Notes: a model not told the origin generated them from the letters alone. 64,000 bases of DNA from Acidobacteriota bacterium (GCA_016196035.1 JACPYM010000015.1:164283-228282), one strand, 5' to 3'; shown: positions 9,831 through 18,258, counted from the first letter of the stretch. Numbers and translations are program-made.

Positions 9831-10142
9831 CTACTTCTTTTTGGGCGGCACGATGGCGTCTTTGCAAGCCTTCGCCACACGGAATTTGACGACGGTCTTG
9901 GCGGGAATCTTGATTTCCGCCCCGGTCGCCGGATTGCGGCCTTTGCGGGCTTTGCGAGCCGCTTTGACCAATTTGCCGATACCGGGGATGGTGAATGCGC
10001 CGGCCTTCTTGGTTTGCGCCAAGGCGACGGCGGCCATTTCATCGAGGACTTCGCCGGCGGTCTTTTTGCTCAGGCCGAACTTCTCAGCAAAGTGAGCGGC
10101 CAGTTGGCTCTTGGTCATTAGTTTAGCTGCTGCTGCTGCCAT
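9831..10142 (-). CDS. HU/IHF-family DNA-binding protein
   Basis: This small basic nucleoid protein of 103 residues contains the family hallmarks: an N-terminal helical dimerisation part (LMTKSQLAAHFAEKFGLSKK), then FTIPGIGKLVK, and the DNA-contact arm region KARKGRNPATGAEIKIPA with the conserved RNPATG turn. It ends in a lysine-rich tail (PPKKK). The alanine-rich start MAAAAAKL is slightly longer than in typical HU. It would bend DNA and compact the nucleoid. It is monocistronic with a strong terminator. Confidence 0.95.
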   Translation of the reverse strand: MAAAAAKLMTKSQLAAHFAEKFGLSKKTAGEVLDEMAAVALAQTKKAGAFTIPGIGKLVKAARKARKGRNPATGAEIKIPAKTVVKFRVAKACKDAIVPPKKK

Positions 10143-10846
10143 TGTGTTGTCTCCTTTTTGAATTGAATGGGCCTACAACTGTTCATTGAATGCCGTGTGC
10201 CGTATTGCTGCCGGGTGAACCGGACGCCGGCGCCACGAATGAATAGCTGTCAGATGCGGGTTGAGATCAGAAGCGACTTGCGGTGCGCGGCGCAAGAGCG
10301 AGATGCAATGATGAGTGCTCGTTGCTCGAACGCTTGTTCGAATAGTTCGTCTTGCCCGAGGGGACGCTCACACGCGCTTACCAAAATAACCTCAGCCGCG
10401 TTGCCGCGTCTGAAGTTTGAAATTGAAAGAACTACATACTTAAAACGCGCGGCAGTATAGCCTAGCGAATTCAGGCACGCAAGACGAGAAGCCTGATTTT
10501 GCAGGGGGAAATGCGTGATGGCGTGGCAAGGCCGCGTCAGTATTGCGTATTCTAGGGCTGGCAGCATGAAAATGGGGGCGTGCTGCAAACACTGTGGTGC
10601 GACGGCTCCCTTGCGTTGGTTGGAGCTTGGTTGCCGGTGCAAGCAAGCACTTTTCAAGGTTGATTCGGCATTGCCAAAACTCAGCGGTTTAGTTTAGAGT
10701 CTGCACCGCGTTGCGTGCCTGGAGCCGCGTCTTTATTGATGATTGCTCACGTGCCGGTTTGCAAACCAGCTTTTGCAAAGCATGTCTGCGCGCCGCTTTT
10801 ATGCGTCAGAAATTATTGGCCAGAAATTTTTGGAGGTTCAGGAACG
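10143..10846. other. Gene-poor gap of about 700 bp between HU and the LysW-like gene
   Basis: No convincing gene is present; the open frames on both strands overlap each other and resemble nothing known. A minus-strand promoter candidate lies at 10454-10482. The divergent arrangement means this gap must hold promoters for both HU and the LysW-like gene. Confidence 0.5.
10454..10482 (-). promoter_or_regulatory. Possible sigma-70 promoter for the HU gene
   Basis: On the minus strand TTGCGT (10482-10477), 17 bp, then TATACT (10459-10454). It would give a leader of about 300 nt before the HU start, which is long, so a nearer promoter may exist. Confidence 0.35.
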
Positions 10847-11032
10847 ATGCCGTTAGCAACTTGCCCGGAATGTGAAGCCGAGATTCACGTTGATGAAGAG
10901 ATTGACAAGGGCGAAAACATGCATTGCGAAGAATGCGATACGAAACTGGAGGTCGTGGGGCTTGATCCCATTGAACTCGACGTGGTGTATGACGAAGAGG
11001 AAGAAGATGCGCTTGAGGAAGATGAGTATTGA
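10847..11032 (+). CDS. LysW-like acidic zinc-ribbon mini-protein
   Basis: The 61-residue protein has two CxxC pairs (Cys6/Cys9 and Cys27/Cys30), then LEVVGLDPIELDVV, a close match to LysW, the amino-group carrier protein of the lysine/arginine LysW pathway. The tail is very acidic (DEEEEDALEEDEY). True LysW ends in EDWGE with the terminal glutamate as attachment point; here the tail ends in DEY, so carrier function is doubtful. GGAGG lies 10 nt before ATG 10847; the frame is open from 10715 but that part looks non-coding. No lysX/argX ligase or other pathway gene is nearby. It may be a stand-alone zinc ribbon related to LysW. Confidence 0.75.
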   Translation: MPLATCPECEAEIHVDEEIDKGENMHCEECDTKLEVVGLDPIELDVVYDEEEEDALEEDEY

Positions 11033-11053
11033 ACGTGGCGGCCCGCGTGCTTG

Positions 11054-12082
11054 CTATTTGGCCGTCGCTTGATAGCCGGTGCGATTGGCGCGCAACTGCA
11101 CACCGGGGCGCGAGGTTTGCACCTGCAATTGATGATACTGGCCGTCGCGTAGCTCAGGATAAAAAGCCAACGCATAACTGGCGCGCATCTCTTCGGCGAG
11201 GGCTTTGAAAATGGGAGTGAAATCATGTGTGTCGGCTGAGAAATCGCGTCCGCCCGTCGCCATCACAATCCGCGTGGCGTCCAAGGGCGTAATGACGCGT
11301 TCGTGCGAGGGGGTCGCCGAGAGCATGTACGAAGGCAGCGTCATTGAATAAACCGTGACGCCGGCCAGATTGGCGCGGCGGATCAACTCGCGCCGGTCAA
11401 TGATGCTGGCCGAATCGAAGCCGTCAGTGATCACGACGATGACTCGTCGTACCTGACGGCCTTTTCGTGTGCGCGGGGCATTGCGTTCAAGTAAGGTAAT
11501 GGCGCGGTCGAGCGCGTCATAAATGCGCGTTGAACCTTCAAACCGATCGGCTTTGGAAAAGGCGTTCTCGATGCGGTGTGGATCGGCAGTGAACCCTTGC
11601 AGGATTTTCACTTCATAGTTGAAGGCCATGGCGGCAAAGACCGAATCGCCTTTCATCAACGTGGTGAATTTCAAAGCGGCCTCGCGTAACGTGACGGTTT
11701 CCGCCGGTTTCAGGCTGCCGGAGAGGTCGAGCGCAAAAACGACGGCGAGCGGGCGCGAAATCGTGCTTTCATCATTGACCGAAAACAGGTCGAGCTTGCG
11801 CGGCTGCCCATTCTCGAACAATTGAATTTCATCGGGGCGCAAATCAAGCACATAGTTTCCGTTCTTATCGGTGGCGACAACGTCCACGGTGACCAGGTCG
11901 GTGTCAATGCGCAGCGTGATATTCGGTTTTTCCTGTTCGGGTTTCTGGGTGGCGGGCACAGGCAATGACCAGCCGCGTTCCCCGATGACGCGCTGCAACT
12001 CGTCTGATTTACGTTGCTCTTGCGCCAGGCAGAGCGATGTGATGATAAAAATTGCGCCAAGCGCCCAGGTCCCGGATTTCAT
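11054..12082 (-). CDS. VWFA-related secreted protein (Acidobacterial TIGR03436 type)
   Basis: The 342-residue protein has a signal peptide (MKSGTWALGAIFIITSLCLA), an N-terminal beta region (TLRIDTDLVTVDVVATDKNG, then a DLRPDEIQLFENGQPRKL segment typical of this family), and a von Willebrand A domain. The MIDAS motif DLSGS is at about 119-123, and VIVVITDGFD comes later. It probably binds a divalent metal and a protein partner outside the cytoplasm. The open frame extends to 12448, but ATG 12082 starts the signal peptide. It is divergent from the next gene with only 31 bp between the two starts, so their promoters must lie within each other's leader or coding region. Confidence 0.85.
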   Translation of the reverse strand: MKSGTWALGAIFIITSLCLAQEQRKSDELQRVIGERGWSLPVPATQKPEQEKPNITLRIDTDLVTVDVVATDKNGNYVLDLRPDEIQLFENGQPRKLDLFSVNDESTISRPLAVVFALDLSGSLKPAETVTLREAALKFTTLMKGDSVFAAMAFNYEVKILQGFTADPHRIENAFSKADRFEGSTRIYDALDRAITLLERNAPRTRKGRQVRRVIVVITDGFDSASIIDRRELIRRANLAGVTVYSMTLPSYMLSATPSHERVITPLDATRIVMATGGRDFSADTHDFTPIFKALAEEMRASYALAFYPELRDGQYHQLQVQTSRPGVQLRANRTGYQATAK

Positions 12083-12113
12083 GACAAGCTTATTAGCATT
12101 CGACGGAGTTTCT

Positions 12114-12845
12114 ATGCGGTTAAATTTTCTGAGTCCAACGCTCCAAGATGAAGGCAAATACGCCATTGCCGCTTTATTGGTTCTGTTTGGTTGTAGCGCG
12201 ATTTCCGGCAAAGCACAAACCAGCCAGGCTGCTGCTGAAAAGGCCCCGGCCAGCAAAACCGCCAATGGCATCGTCAAGGGCCGCGTAAAATTGCAGGACA
12301 GCAAGTCCCACGAAGGGGTCGTTGTGCGCGTCGTGAAAGCCGCTGGCGCTGGCGCCCAAAGCGCGCGCGCGCGGCAGGAGACGGAAGCGTCCGCCCGCGA
12401 AGTGCAGACGGATAGCAAAGGCGATTTTGAAGTCACCGGCCTCGCCACCGGCGATTATGTCTTCAGTTTTTCCAGGCCGGGTTATCGAGGCTTTACCACG
12501 CGCAAATTGGAAGTGCTGTCAGGCGAGACAACCAAACTGCGTAGCTTGATCGAAATGGCGAAAGAAGGCGACCCTTTTGCCGTCATCCGTGGCGCGGTGC
12601 TTTACGGGGTGGGCTTTACCTTGCCGCATGCCGTGGTAACGATTGAGCGAATTGATGGCGGAAAAAAATTCAAAGAAGAAACGGTCTCGCGCGATGGAGG
12701 TGAATTTGCCTTTCGCTTGAAAGCGGACAAGGCGACTTACCGTATCACTGCCGCCGCCCCTGGTTTTGTCACCGCTTCACAGGAGATCACAATCGAGGGC
12801 GACGAAGTACGCAACATCGCGCTGACCTTGCAACAGGTAAAGTAA
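12114..12845 (+). CDS. Carboxypeptidase-regulatory-like (beta-sandwich) domain protein, probable lipoprotein
   Basis: The 243-residue protein has a hydrophobic start and a lipobox-like LFGC (about residue 26), suggesting outer- or inner-membrane anchoring. Two CarboxypepD_reg-type repeats follow: GIVKGRVKLQDSKSHEGVVV to RGFTTRKLEVLSGET, and AVIRGAVLYGVGFTLPHAVV to ASQEITIEGDEVRN. Such domains occur in acidobacterial surface proteins. ATG 12114 is preceded by CGGAG; the frame is open from 11871, but that part is antisense to the VWFA gene. Ligand and function are unknown. Confidence 0.75.
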   Translation: MRLNFLSPTLQDEGKYAIAALLVLFGCSAISGKAQTSQAAAEKAPASKTANGIVKGRVKLQDSKSHEGVVVRVVKAAGAGAQSARARQETEASAREVQTDSKGDFEVTGLATGDYVFSFSRPGYRGFTTRKLEVLSGETTKLRSLIEMAKEGDPFAVIRGAVLYGVGFTLPHAVVTIERIDGGKKFKEETVSRDGGEFAFRLKADKATYRITAAAPGFVTASQEITIEGDEVRNIALTLQQVK

Positions 12846-12885
12846 ACAAACTGTTTGTTGATGGGCTATCTTCACAGTTGTCGCC

Positions 12886-14361
12886 TCAATTCAACCGCCC
12901 CCCGCTCCAATCATCAAAATCCCGCTCGCGGCGTTTCGACGGGCGTTCCTGCGCCACCTGGCTATAACTCGCCGAACCGCGTGCCTCGCTGCGCGCCAGT
13001 TTCTTTTGCGCGTGCAACCCTTCCAGCACCAATTCGCAGCCGCAGATCAGCGTGCCGTCGGCTTCGTCTTCCAATAAACCGCTGCGCACGGCGTCGAGCA
13101 GTCCTTTGACTTTGTTGAATTGGGCGAGCACGTCGGCGCTGCTGGCGAGTTCGTGAATCAGCAGGCTCTTGCCGTGGTTGAAATGGTCGAGTACCTGGCG
13201 CAGGTCAATGCCACTGTAACGTTCGCTGAAAACCTCGCCGCAGGCTTTGCGAATGAGTTCGCGGGCGATGCGTTCGGCGCCGATTTGTTCGCCTTCGTAT
13301 TCCAGTTCCAGCTTGCCGGTGATCGCGGGCAGCGCGGCGTAAATGTCGCTTAGGCGCGGCGCGACGACGCTTTCGTCATTCAACAACGCACGGCGCTCGG
13401 CATTCGAGACGACGCTTTCGAGCAGCGAAATCGGCAGGCGCTGGCTAACGCCGGAGCGCGCGTCAATGCGTTTGTCGGCGCGGGCGATGAAAGCAACTTG
13501 CTCGACGATTTCGCGGATGGCGGACGGGATGACGACTTCCAATCCGTCGCTGCTGCGTTCCGTCCAGGCTTCCTGCCGTGTGATTTCCATGCCGTGCGTG
13601 AGCGAGGCGGGGTAATGCGTTTGAATCTCGGCGCCGATGCGGTCTTTGAGCGGCGTGATGATTTTGCCGCGCGCGGTGTAATCCTCCGGGTTGGCCGAAA
13701 AGACCAGCAGCACGTCCAGCGGCAGGCGTATCGGATAGCCTTTGATCTGCACGTCGCCCTCTTGCAAGATGTTGAAGAGTCCCACCTGAATTTTCCCAGC
13801 CAGGTCAGGCAATTCATTAATCGCAAAGACGCCGCGGTTGGCGCGTGGCAACAGGCCGTAATGGATCGTCAATTCGTCGGAGAGCAGGTGGCCGCCGCGC
13901 GCGGCTTTGATCGGGTCAACGTCGCCGATCAGGTCGGCGATGGTCACGTCGGGCGTGGCGAGCTTTTCGACGTAACGCGCGTCGCGGTCAACCCAGGCGA
14001 TGGGCGCGTCATCGCCGCGTTCGGCGATGAGTTGTTTGCCGTAGGCCGAGAGCGGCGCGAACGGATCGTCGTTGATTTCCGAGCCGACCAGCACGGGAAT
14101 TTCGTCGTCAAGCAGCGCCGTCAGATCGCGCAGGATGCGGCTTTTGGCCTGACCGCGCAGCCCCAACAAAATGAAGTTTTGCCGTGCCAGCAGCGCGTTG
14201 ACGACTTGCGGGATGACGGTGTCTTCGTAGCCGACGATGCCTGGGAAGAGCGGCTCGTTGCGCTTGAGCTTGCCGATCAGGTTGCGGCGGATTTCAGTTT
14301 TGACATCGCGGTGTTGGTAGCCGCTGGTTTTGAGTGCACCGAGTGTGAGCGGTTTTGTCAT
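12886..14361 (-). CDS. MoxR/ChlI-like AAA+ ATPase
   Basis: The 491-residue protein carries Walker A-like GLRGQAKS (67-74), a Walker B-like strand GVFAINELPDL (Asn-Glu in place of Asp-Glu), the sensor-1 region LLVFSANPEDYTARGKI and a C-terminal helical domain. This is the layout of magnesium-chelatase-subunit-I/MoxR AAA+ proteins, sometimes misannotated as sigma-54 regulators. Partners are normally VWA-domain proteins. The only VWA gene nearby (11054) is of the secreted type and points to a different compartment, so the partner is not evident. It is monocistronic. Confidence 0.8.
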   Translation of the reverse strand: MTKPLTLGALKTSGYQHRDVKTEIRRNLIGKLKRNEPLFPGIVGYEDTVIPQVVNALLARQNFILLGLRGQAKSRILRDLTALLDDEIPVLVGSEINDDPFAPLSAYGKQLIAERGDDAPIAWVDRDARYVEKLATPDVTIADLIGDVDPIKAARGGHLLSDELTIHYGLLPRANRGVFAINELPDLAGKIQVGLFNILQEGDVQIKGYPIRLPLDVLLVFSANPEDYTARGKIITPLKDRIGAEIQTHYPASLTHGMEITRQEAWTERSSDGLEVVIPSAIREIVEQVAFIARADKRIDARSGVSQRLPISLLESVVSNAERRALLNDESVVAPRLSDIYAALPAITGKLELEYEGEQIGAERIARELIRKACGEVFSERYSGIDLRQVLDHFNHGKSLLIHELASSADVLAQFNKVKGLLDAVRSGLLEDEADGTLICGCELVLEGLHAQKKLARSEARGSASYSQVAQERPSKRRERDFDDWSGGRLN

Positions 14362-14481
14362 AAAAACGGATGCCTTGGGAATTACAGCCAGCTTTAAGGC
14401 GTGCTGCGGGTTGATGATTCAAACGACGGGTTCGATCTTACTTTCGCTGAGTGGCTGCGGCAAGCGTGTGTCCATCGCCCG

Positions 14482-14586
14482 ACCGTGAGAGCAGTGCTCT
14501 TGCAAAGTCCTCAAAACATCCGCCAAAGACCTTTGACCGTTCGAGCGCTCGCGCTGGCGACTTTGCAAGAGCACTGACCGTGAGAG
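14482..14586. mobile_element. 85-bp non-autonomous element (MITE) with 18-bp terminal inverted repeats and a 10-bp target duplication
   Basis: The element spans 14492-14576. Its ends are perfect inverted copies (14492-14509 and 14559-14576, starting CAGTGCTCTTGCAAAG). It is bounded on both sides by the direct repeat ACCGTGAGAG (14482-14491 and 14577-14586; eleven bases if the shared G is counted). It carries no ORF. The perfect ends and duplication point to a recent insertion mobilised in trans. It lies in the gap between the AAA+ gene and the DUF4097 gene. Confidence 0.75.
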
Positions 14587-14756
14587 AGGCAAGTGTGGAG
14601 TTGGAACCGCTGGACTTTAAGTGGGGCTTGCCCTCGCTCATGGCCGGGTTACGGACACGTTTTTTTGCCGACTGCTGAAACCTTCGCTTGCGCCCCGCCA
14701 CTTACGGCACGGCAAGCGCGAACAAGCAACACATTTCAATTCAGGAGAGAGAAACC

Positions 14757-15566
14757 ATGACCAATCAATTCTTCAAAACCGTCGCCGCCATCGCCGCCTT
14801 ATGCCTGCTCAGCACCGTCGCCTGGGCGCAAAAAGATGAACGCGGTTTGAACTGCGACAACAACAATCGCTGGAATAGCGACCGGGCCAATCATTGCGTG
14901 ATGCGCGAATTTAATGCGACGCCCGGCGGCGTCATCAATGTGGATGGGCGCACGAATGGCGGCGTCTCGGTGAAAGGCTGGGATCGCGCGGACGTTTTTG
15001 TGCGCGCCCAAGTACAAACCTGGGCCAATACCGATGATGAAGCCAGAGCGCTGGCCGAGCAGGTGCAAGTCGAAATCAGCGGCACGAATATTCGCTCCAA
15101 TGGTCCCACGACACAGGGGCGCAAAGGCTGGTCAGTCAGTTTTGAAGTCTTCGTGCCGCGCCGTTCCGACCTCATGCTCAAGGCGCACAACGGTGGCATC
15201 AGCGTGCGCGAGGTGCGCGGCAACATCCAATTCGACACCACCAATGGCGGCGTCAGCCTGACGAAGCTGGCGGGCAATGTGAGAGGCACGACCACCAACG
15301 GCGGCGCGAATATCGTGCTGGACGGTCAGCGCTGGGATGGCGAAGGGCTGGATGTGCGCACGACCAATGGCGGCGTGAAGGTGATTATGCCTGAGGGTTA
15401 TGCGGCGCATCTGGAAACGGGCACGGTCAACGGCGGACTGACCTTTGATTTCCCCGTCACGGTGCAAGGTAAGATTGACCGCGAGTTGAACACCGACATC
15501 GGCGGCGGCGGCGCGCCGATTCGCGTGCGCACGACCAACGGCGGCGTTTCGATTCGACGGCAATAG
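14757..15566 (+). CDS. DUF4097-type secreted beta-helical protein
   Basis: The 269-residue protein has a clear signal peptide (MTNQFFKTVAAIAALCLLST, then VAWAQ). The mature part is a stack of short beta strands carrying TNGG repeats (GRTNGGVSV, AHNGGISV, TTNGGVSL, TTNGGANI, TTNGGVKV, TVNGGLTF, TTNGGVSI), characteristic of the DUF4097 putative adhesin family. AGGAGA precedes ATG 14757 by 8 nt. It is likely periplasmic or surface-exposed, with unknown function. Repeat-rich DNA follows immediately. Confidence 0.8.
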   Translation: MTNQFFKTVAAIAALCLLSTVAWAQKDERGLNCDNNNRWNSDRANHCVMREFNATPGGVINVDGRTNGGVSVKGWDRADVFVRAQVQTWANTDDEARALAEQVQVEISGTNIRSNGPTTQGRKGWSVSFEVFVPRRSDLMLKAHNGGISVREVRGNIQFDTTNGGVSLTKLAGNVRGTTTNGGANIVLDGQRWDGEGLDVRTTNGGVKVIMPEGYAAHLETGTVNGGLTFDFPVTVQGKIDRELNTDIGGGGAPIRVRTTNGGVSIRRQ

Positions 15567-15575
15567 GCGTTGGAA

Positions 15576-15664
15576 CAGTACCGCGCGCGTCAGCAAGCGG
15601 AGCTTGAAGTTGTCTGCCAAACGCAATCGAGTGCAGGCTCCGCTTGCTGACGCGCGCGGCACTG
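15576..15664. repeat. Palindromic repeat, CGCGCGTCAGCAAGCGG family, copy 1
   Basis: Arms of about 28 bp (15576-15603 and 15637-15664) are inverted copies with one or two mismatches and a loop of about 33 bp. It begins 10 bp after the DUF4097 stop codon. Confidence 0.85.
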
Positions 15665-15680
15665 CAACAGCGTAGTTCAT

Positions 15681-15781
15681 GCAAAACGCGGCTGACGCGG
15701 AGGCAACGCAGCGGTTTGGACTTTTCGCAGGGGTGCTTAAATTCGAGCCGCGATGTTGCCTCCGCGTCAGCCGCGTTTTGC
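15681..15781. repeat. Palindromic repeat of a second family (GCGGCTGACGCGGAGGCAAC)
   Basis: Arms of 27 bp, perfect inverted copies (15681-15707 and 15755-15781), have about 47 bp between them. It is sandwiched between two copies of the CGCGCGTCAGCAAGCGG family. Confidence 0.85.
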
Positions 15782-15788
15782 GTTGAAT

Positions 15789-15876
15789 CAGTACCGCGCG
15801 CGTCAGCAAGCGGCGGCTTCATCGTTGACCGCTTGATGTACCAATGACGAACCGCTTGCTGACGCGCGCGGTACTG
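15789..15876. repeat. Palindromic repeat, CGCGCGTCAGCAAGCGG family, copy 2
   Basis: Arms of 25 bp (15789-15813 and 15852-15876) are perfect inverted copies with about 38 bp between them. It ends 8 bp before the stop codon of the convergent beta-barrel gene, so it may act as a terminator for one or both genes. Confidence 0.85.
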
Positions 15877-15883
15877 TCCAGCA

Positions 15884-17110
15884 TCAGAAGAGGCGGCGCG
15901 ACAAATTGAAGCCAATCGTGAAACCTTGCAGCGAATCATCCGCGCCGACCAGCCCGCGCGTTTGCGAGCGTTCTGAGAAGGTCGTGCCCGGCCCGTTCGT
16001 GAACGTCAACGTGAACGAGTGGCGGCGCGTCGCGCTGGCTTTCTGAATCGCAAAGCCCACGACCGGGCGATGAATGCCAGTGAAGCTGCCCGGCGGGGCA
16101 TAGCGCGCCGCTTCATTGACGCGGTAATTGGCCTCGGCCATTAACGCCACCGAAGGCCGGATGTTGACCGCTGCCCCGGCACCCAGCGCCACGGCGGTTT
16201 CGCCCTGCTCATTCCGCGTCGAACTGACAGTGTATGGCCGGTCGCCCAGCGTAATCGTCGGCACAAAGTAAACCTGGGCGTGGCGCGTGATGCTGCGCGC
16301 CAGCGTGAATTCAAAGCTAGTGGCAAAGTTGCGCTGGAAATTGTCGCGCCCTTCTACTCCAAAACGCGCTTGCAAACTCAGCGGATGCCCTTTGGATTCC
16401 TGCAACAACTGCGCACCGGCATACAGTTCGATGGGGCGGCCCATGCCGCCGGGCGAACGGTACGCGCCAACGTGTATGTGGTCATTGATGCCATACACAA
16501 AACCGAATGAGGGTAGCGCGATGCTATCCAGTCCGAACAGCCCGGCGTGGTCGGTCGGATCGCCAAAGGGGAAACGGTGCGTGAAATCCGTCCAGAGTGA
16601 ACCTTTGGGGATGGGGATCGCTGAGGGCAGGTTGATGACGCGCACGTCCACGGCTTCATAAACATCGGACTTTTTCGGTTCCGGCGTCGGCGCGGGCTTT
16701 GGTGCCTGAGCGATGACGGCGGGTTTGGTTTCAGTGCTGACTTCCTGCACCGTTTTGGCGCGCGTGTTGATCGTGTAACGCTTGCCGTTGATTTCGACCA
16801 CGGCTTCGTTGTCTGAAGTGAACGTGACAGGTGGTGTGTCCTGGCCGCTAGCGAAGCGGTCGGGGAATTGTTGGCGCAACTCGGCGGTGAACTGGTGACC
16901 AGCTTGCGCAAAGGCTTTGCCAAAATCGTTGCGTGGCCCGCCGCCCGCCGGATTGAGGTGGCAGGTGCCGCATTTGCCTTTGAGGTCGGCTTTGGCAAAG
17001 GGGTCGGCGTTGTATAGCTTCAGGTAATCGGGCAATGCGCCCGCCTGGCTGGCAAAAAGTGCCAGCGCGCTCAGCAAAAAAAGAAATTTGCAAAATCGTA
17101 TTTTCGTCAT
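15884..17110 (-). CDS. Secreted protein with cytochrome c-type CxxCH motif and C-terminal beta-barrel (DUF5777-like)
   Basis: The 408-residue protein has a signal peptide, then one haem-binding CGTCH (Cys47-Cys50-His51) in a short region ending GGGPRNDFGKAF, a Thr/Pro-rich linker (about 150-165), and a beta-strand-rich region from about residue 180 to the end. The last residue is Phe (SRRLF), as in outer-membrane barrels. This second part resembles DUF5777-type barrels that accompany c-type cytochromes. Together this suggests an outer-membrane barrel with an attached monohaem domain. The frame extends to 17200, but ATG 17110 has AGGAGC upstream and starts the signal peptide. The DUF assignment is from memory of the family and only moderately sure. 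Confidence 0.65.
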   Translation of the reverse strand: MTKIRFCKFLFLLSALALFASQAGALPDYLKLYNADPFAKADLKGKCGTCHLNPAGGGPRNDFGKAFAQAGHQFTAELRQQFPDRFASGQDTPPVTFTSDNEAVVEINGKRYTINTRAKTVQEVSTETKPAVIAQAPKPAPTPEPKKSDVYEAVDVRVINLPSAIPIPKGSLWTDFTHRFPFGDPTDHAGLFGLDSIALPSFGFVYGINDHIHVGAYRSPGGMGRPIELYAGAQLLQESKGHPLSLQARFGVEGRDNFQRNFATSFEFTLARSITRHAQVYFVPTITLGDRPYTVSSTRNEQGETAVALGAGAAVNIRPSVALMAEANYRVNEAARYAPPGSFTGIHRPVVGFAIQKASATRRHSFTLTFTNGPGTTFSERSQTRGLVGADDSLQGFTIGFNLSRRLF

Positions 17111-17266
17111 TCGTGTCAGCTCCTGAATCAACGATGCCCGCGCAGCCATTGGGATCGTTGTTATTGAATCCGTGTTTATGAGTGTCATTAAGGGGAGCAC
17201 AAAATACGCGGGCAGAGCAATAACGCCATGTTAGTGAGGAAGGGAGCCCCGCCAGATCCTTTCGGC

Positions 17267-18043
17267 TCAACAGCCTTTGAAATCCGGTTTGCGCTTTTCC
17301 AGGAACGCGCGCACGCCCTCTTCCTTGTCCACGCTGGAAAAACAAAGTGCAAAAAGATCAATTTCGGCGTCCAGCCCCGCGTGCAACGTGGTGCGCGCGG
17401 CGTTCTTGACGGCGGCTTTGGCCATCGCCAAGGCGACCGGGCTTTTTTCGGCAATGCGTTCAGCCAGCGCAAAAGTCTTTTCGGCCAATTCGGCGGCAGG
17501 ATGAACTTCGTTGACCAAGCCCAGCCGGTGCGCTTCGGCGGCGTCAATCATTTCGCCGGTCAGAATCATTTGCATGGCTTTGCCTTCGCCGACGAGGCGC
17601 GTCAGGCGTTGCGTGCCGCCGCCGCCGGGGATGATGCCCAGATTGATTTCGGGTTGGCCGAAACGCGCCTGGTCGCTGGCGATGCGCAGGTCGCACGCGA
17701 GCGCCAGTTCGCAGCCGCCGCCCAAACAGAAACCATTGATCATCGCAAGCAGCGGTTTGGGGAACTCTTCGGCGGCGGTGAAGATGCTCTTGGCCTTCAT
17801 CACCGCGCGCTGCTGGACGGCGCTGCGCCCCGCGAATTCGTTGATGTCCGCGCCCGCAACGAAGGCTTTTTCGCCCGCGCCAGTCAGGATGACCACACGG
17901 ATTTCGGCATCGTCGCGCAATTCATCAAGGGCCTCGGCCAATTCGGCGCGCGTGGCGATGTTCAAAGCGTTCAGTTTTTTGGGACGGTTGATGGTCAACA
18001 GCGCGATGCGGCCACGCCGTTCGAGCAAGGTGTTTTCGGCCAT
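17267..18043 (-). CDS. Enoyl-CoA hydratase/isomerase (crotonase family)
   Basis: The 258-residue enzyme is predicted to hydrate trans-2-enoyl-CoA in fatty-acid or amino-acid beta-oxidation. Family motifs are complete: AFVAGADINEF (oxyanion-hole region), NGFCLGGGCELALACD and FGQPEINLGIIPGGGGTQRL. Both catalytic glutamates of hydratases, equivalent to rat Glu144 and Glu164, are present (Glu112 and Glu132), so true hydratase activity is plausible. The C-terminal EGVRAFLEKRKPDFKG is also typical. No other beta-oxidation gene is adjacent. Confidence 0.92.
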   Translation of the reverse strand: MAENTLLERRGRIALLTINRPKKLNALNIATRAELAEALDELRDDAEIRVVILTGAGEKAFVAGADINEFAGRSAVQQRAVMKAKSIFTAAEEFPKPLLAMINGFCLGGGCELALACDLRIASDQARFGQPEINLGIIPGGGGTQRLTRLVGEGKAMQMILTGEMIDAAEAHRLGLVNEVHPAAELAEKTFALAERIAEKSPVALAMAKAAVKNAARTTLHAGLDAEIDLFALCFSSVDKEEGVRAFLEKRKPDFKGC

Positions 18044-18258
18044 AAATAGAAATCCTCTTCGATCTCAAATCTCAACTTCAAAAACGCAGACACACGCCCA
18101 GCAGTCCAGGCTGACTGCGTGAAAGTGATCTTGGTGATGTCATGCCGTTTGATGGATTTGGCTTGGTTACGGTCTGCTTCTTTGTCCCAGCGGGGGCATT
18201 ATGCGTTGGGCCAAACGGCGAACGCAAGCGGCCCGTCTCAACACCGGCTGTGCTGTGC

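Noticed and set aside
10847..11032. Complete LysW lysine/arginine biosynthesis cluster
   Set aside because: Only the LysW-like gene is present, with an atypical C-terminus and no ligase or kinase beside it.
15457..15939. Frames translating the palindromic repeats near 15.6 kb
   Set aside because: Peptides such as PLADARGT are repeat translations seen on both strands; no real gene.
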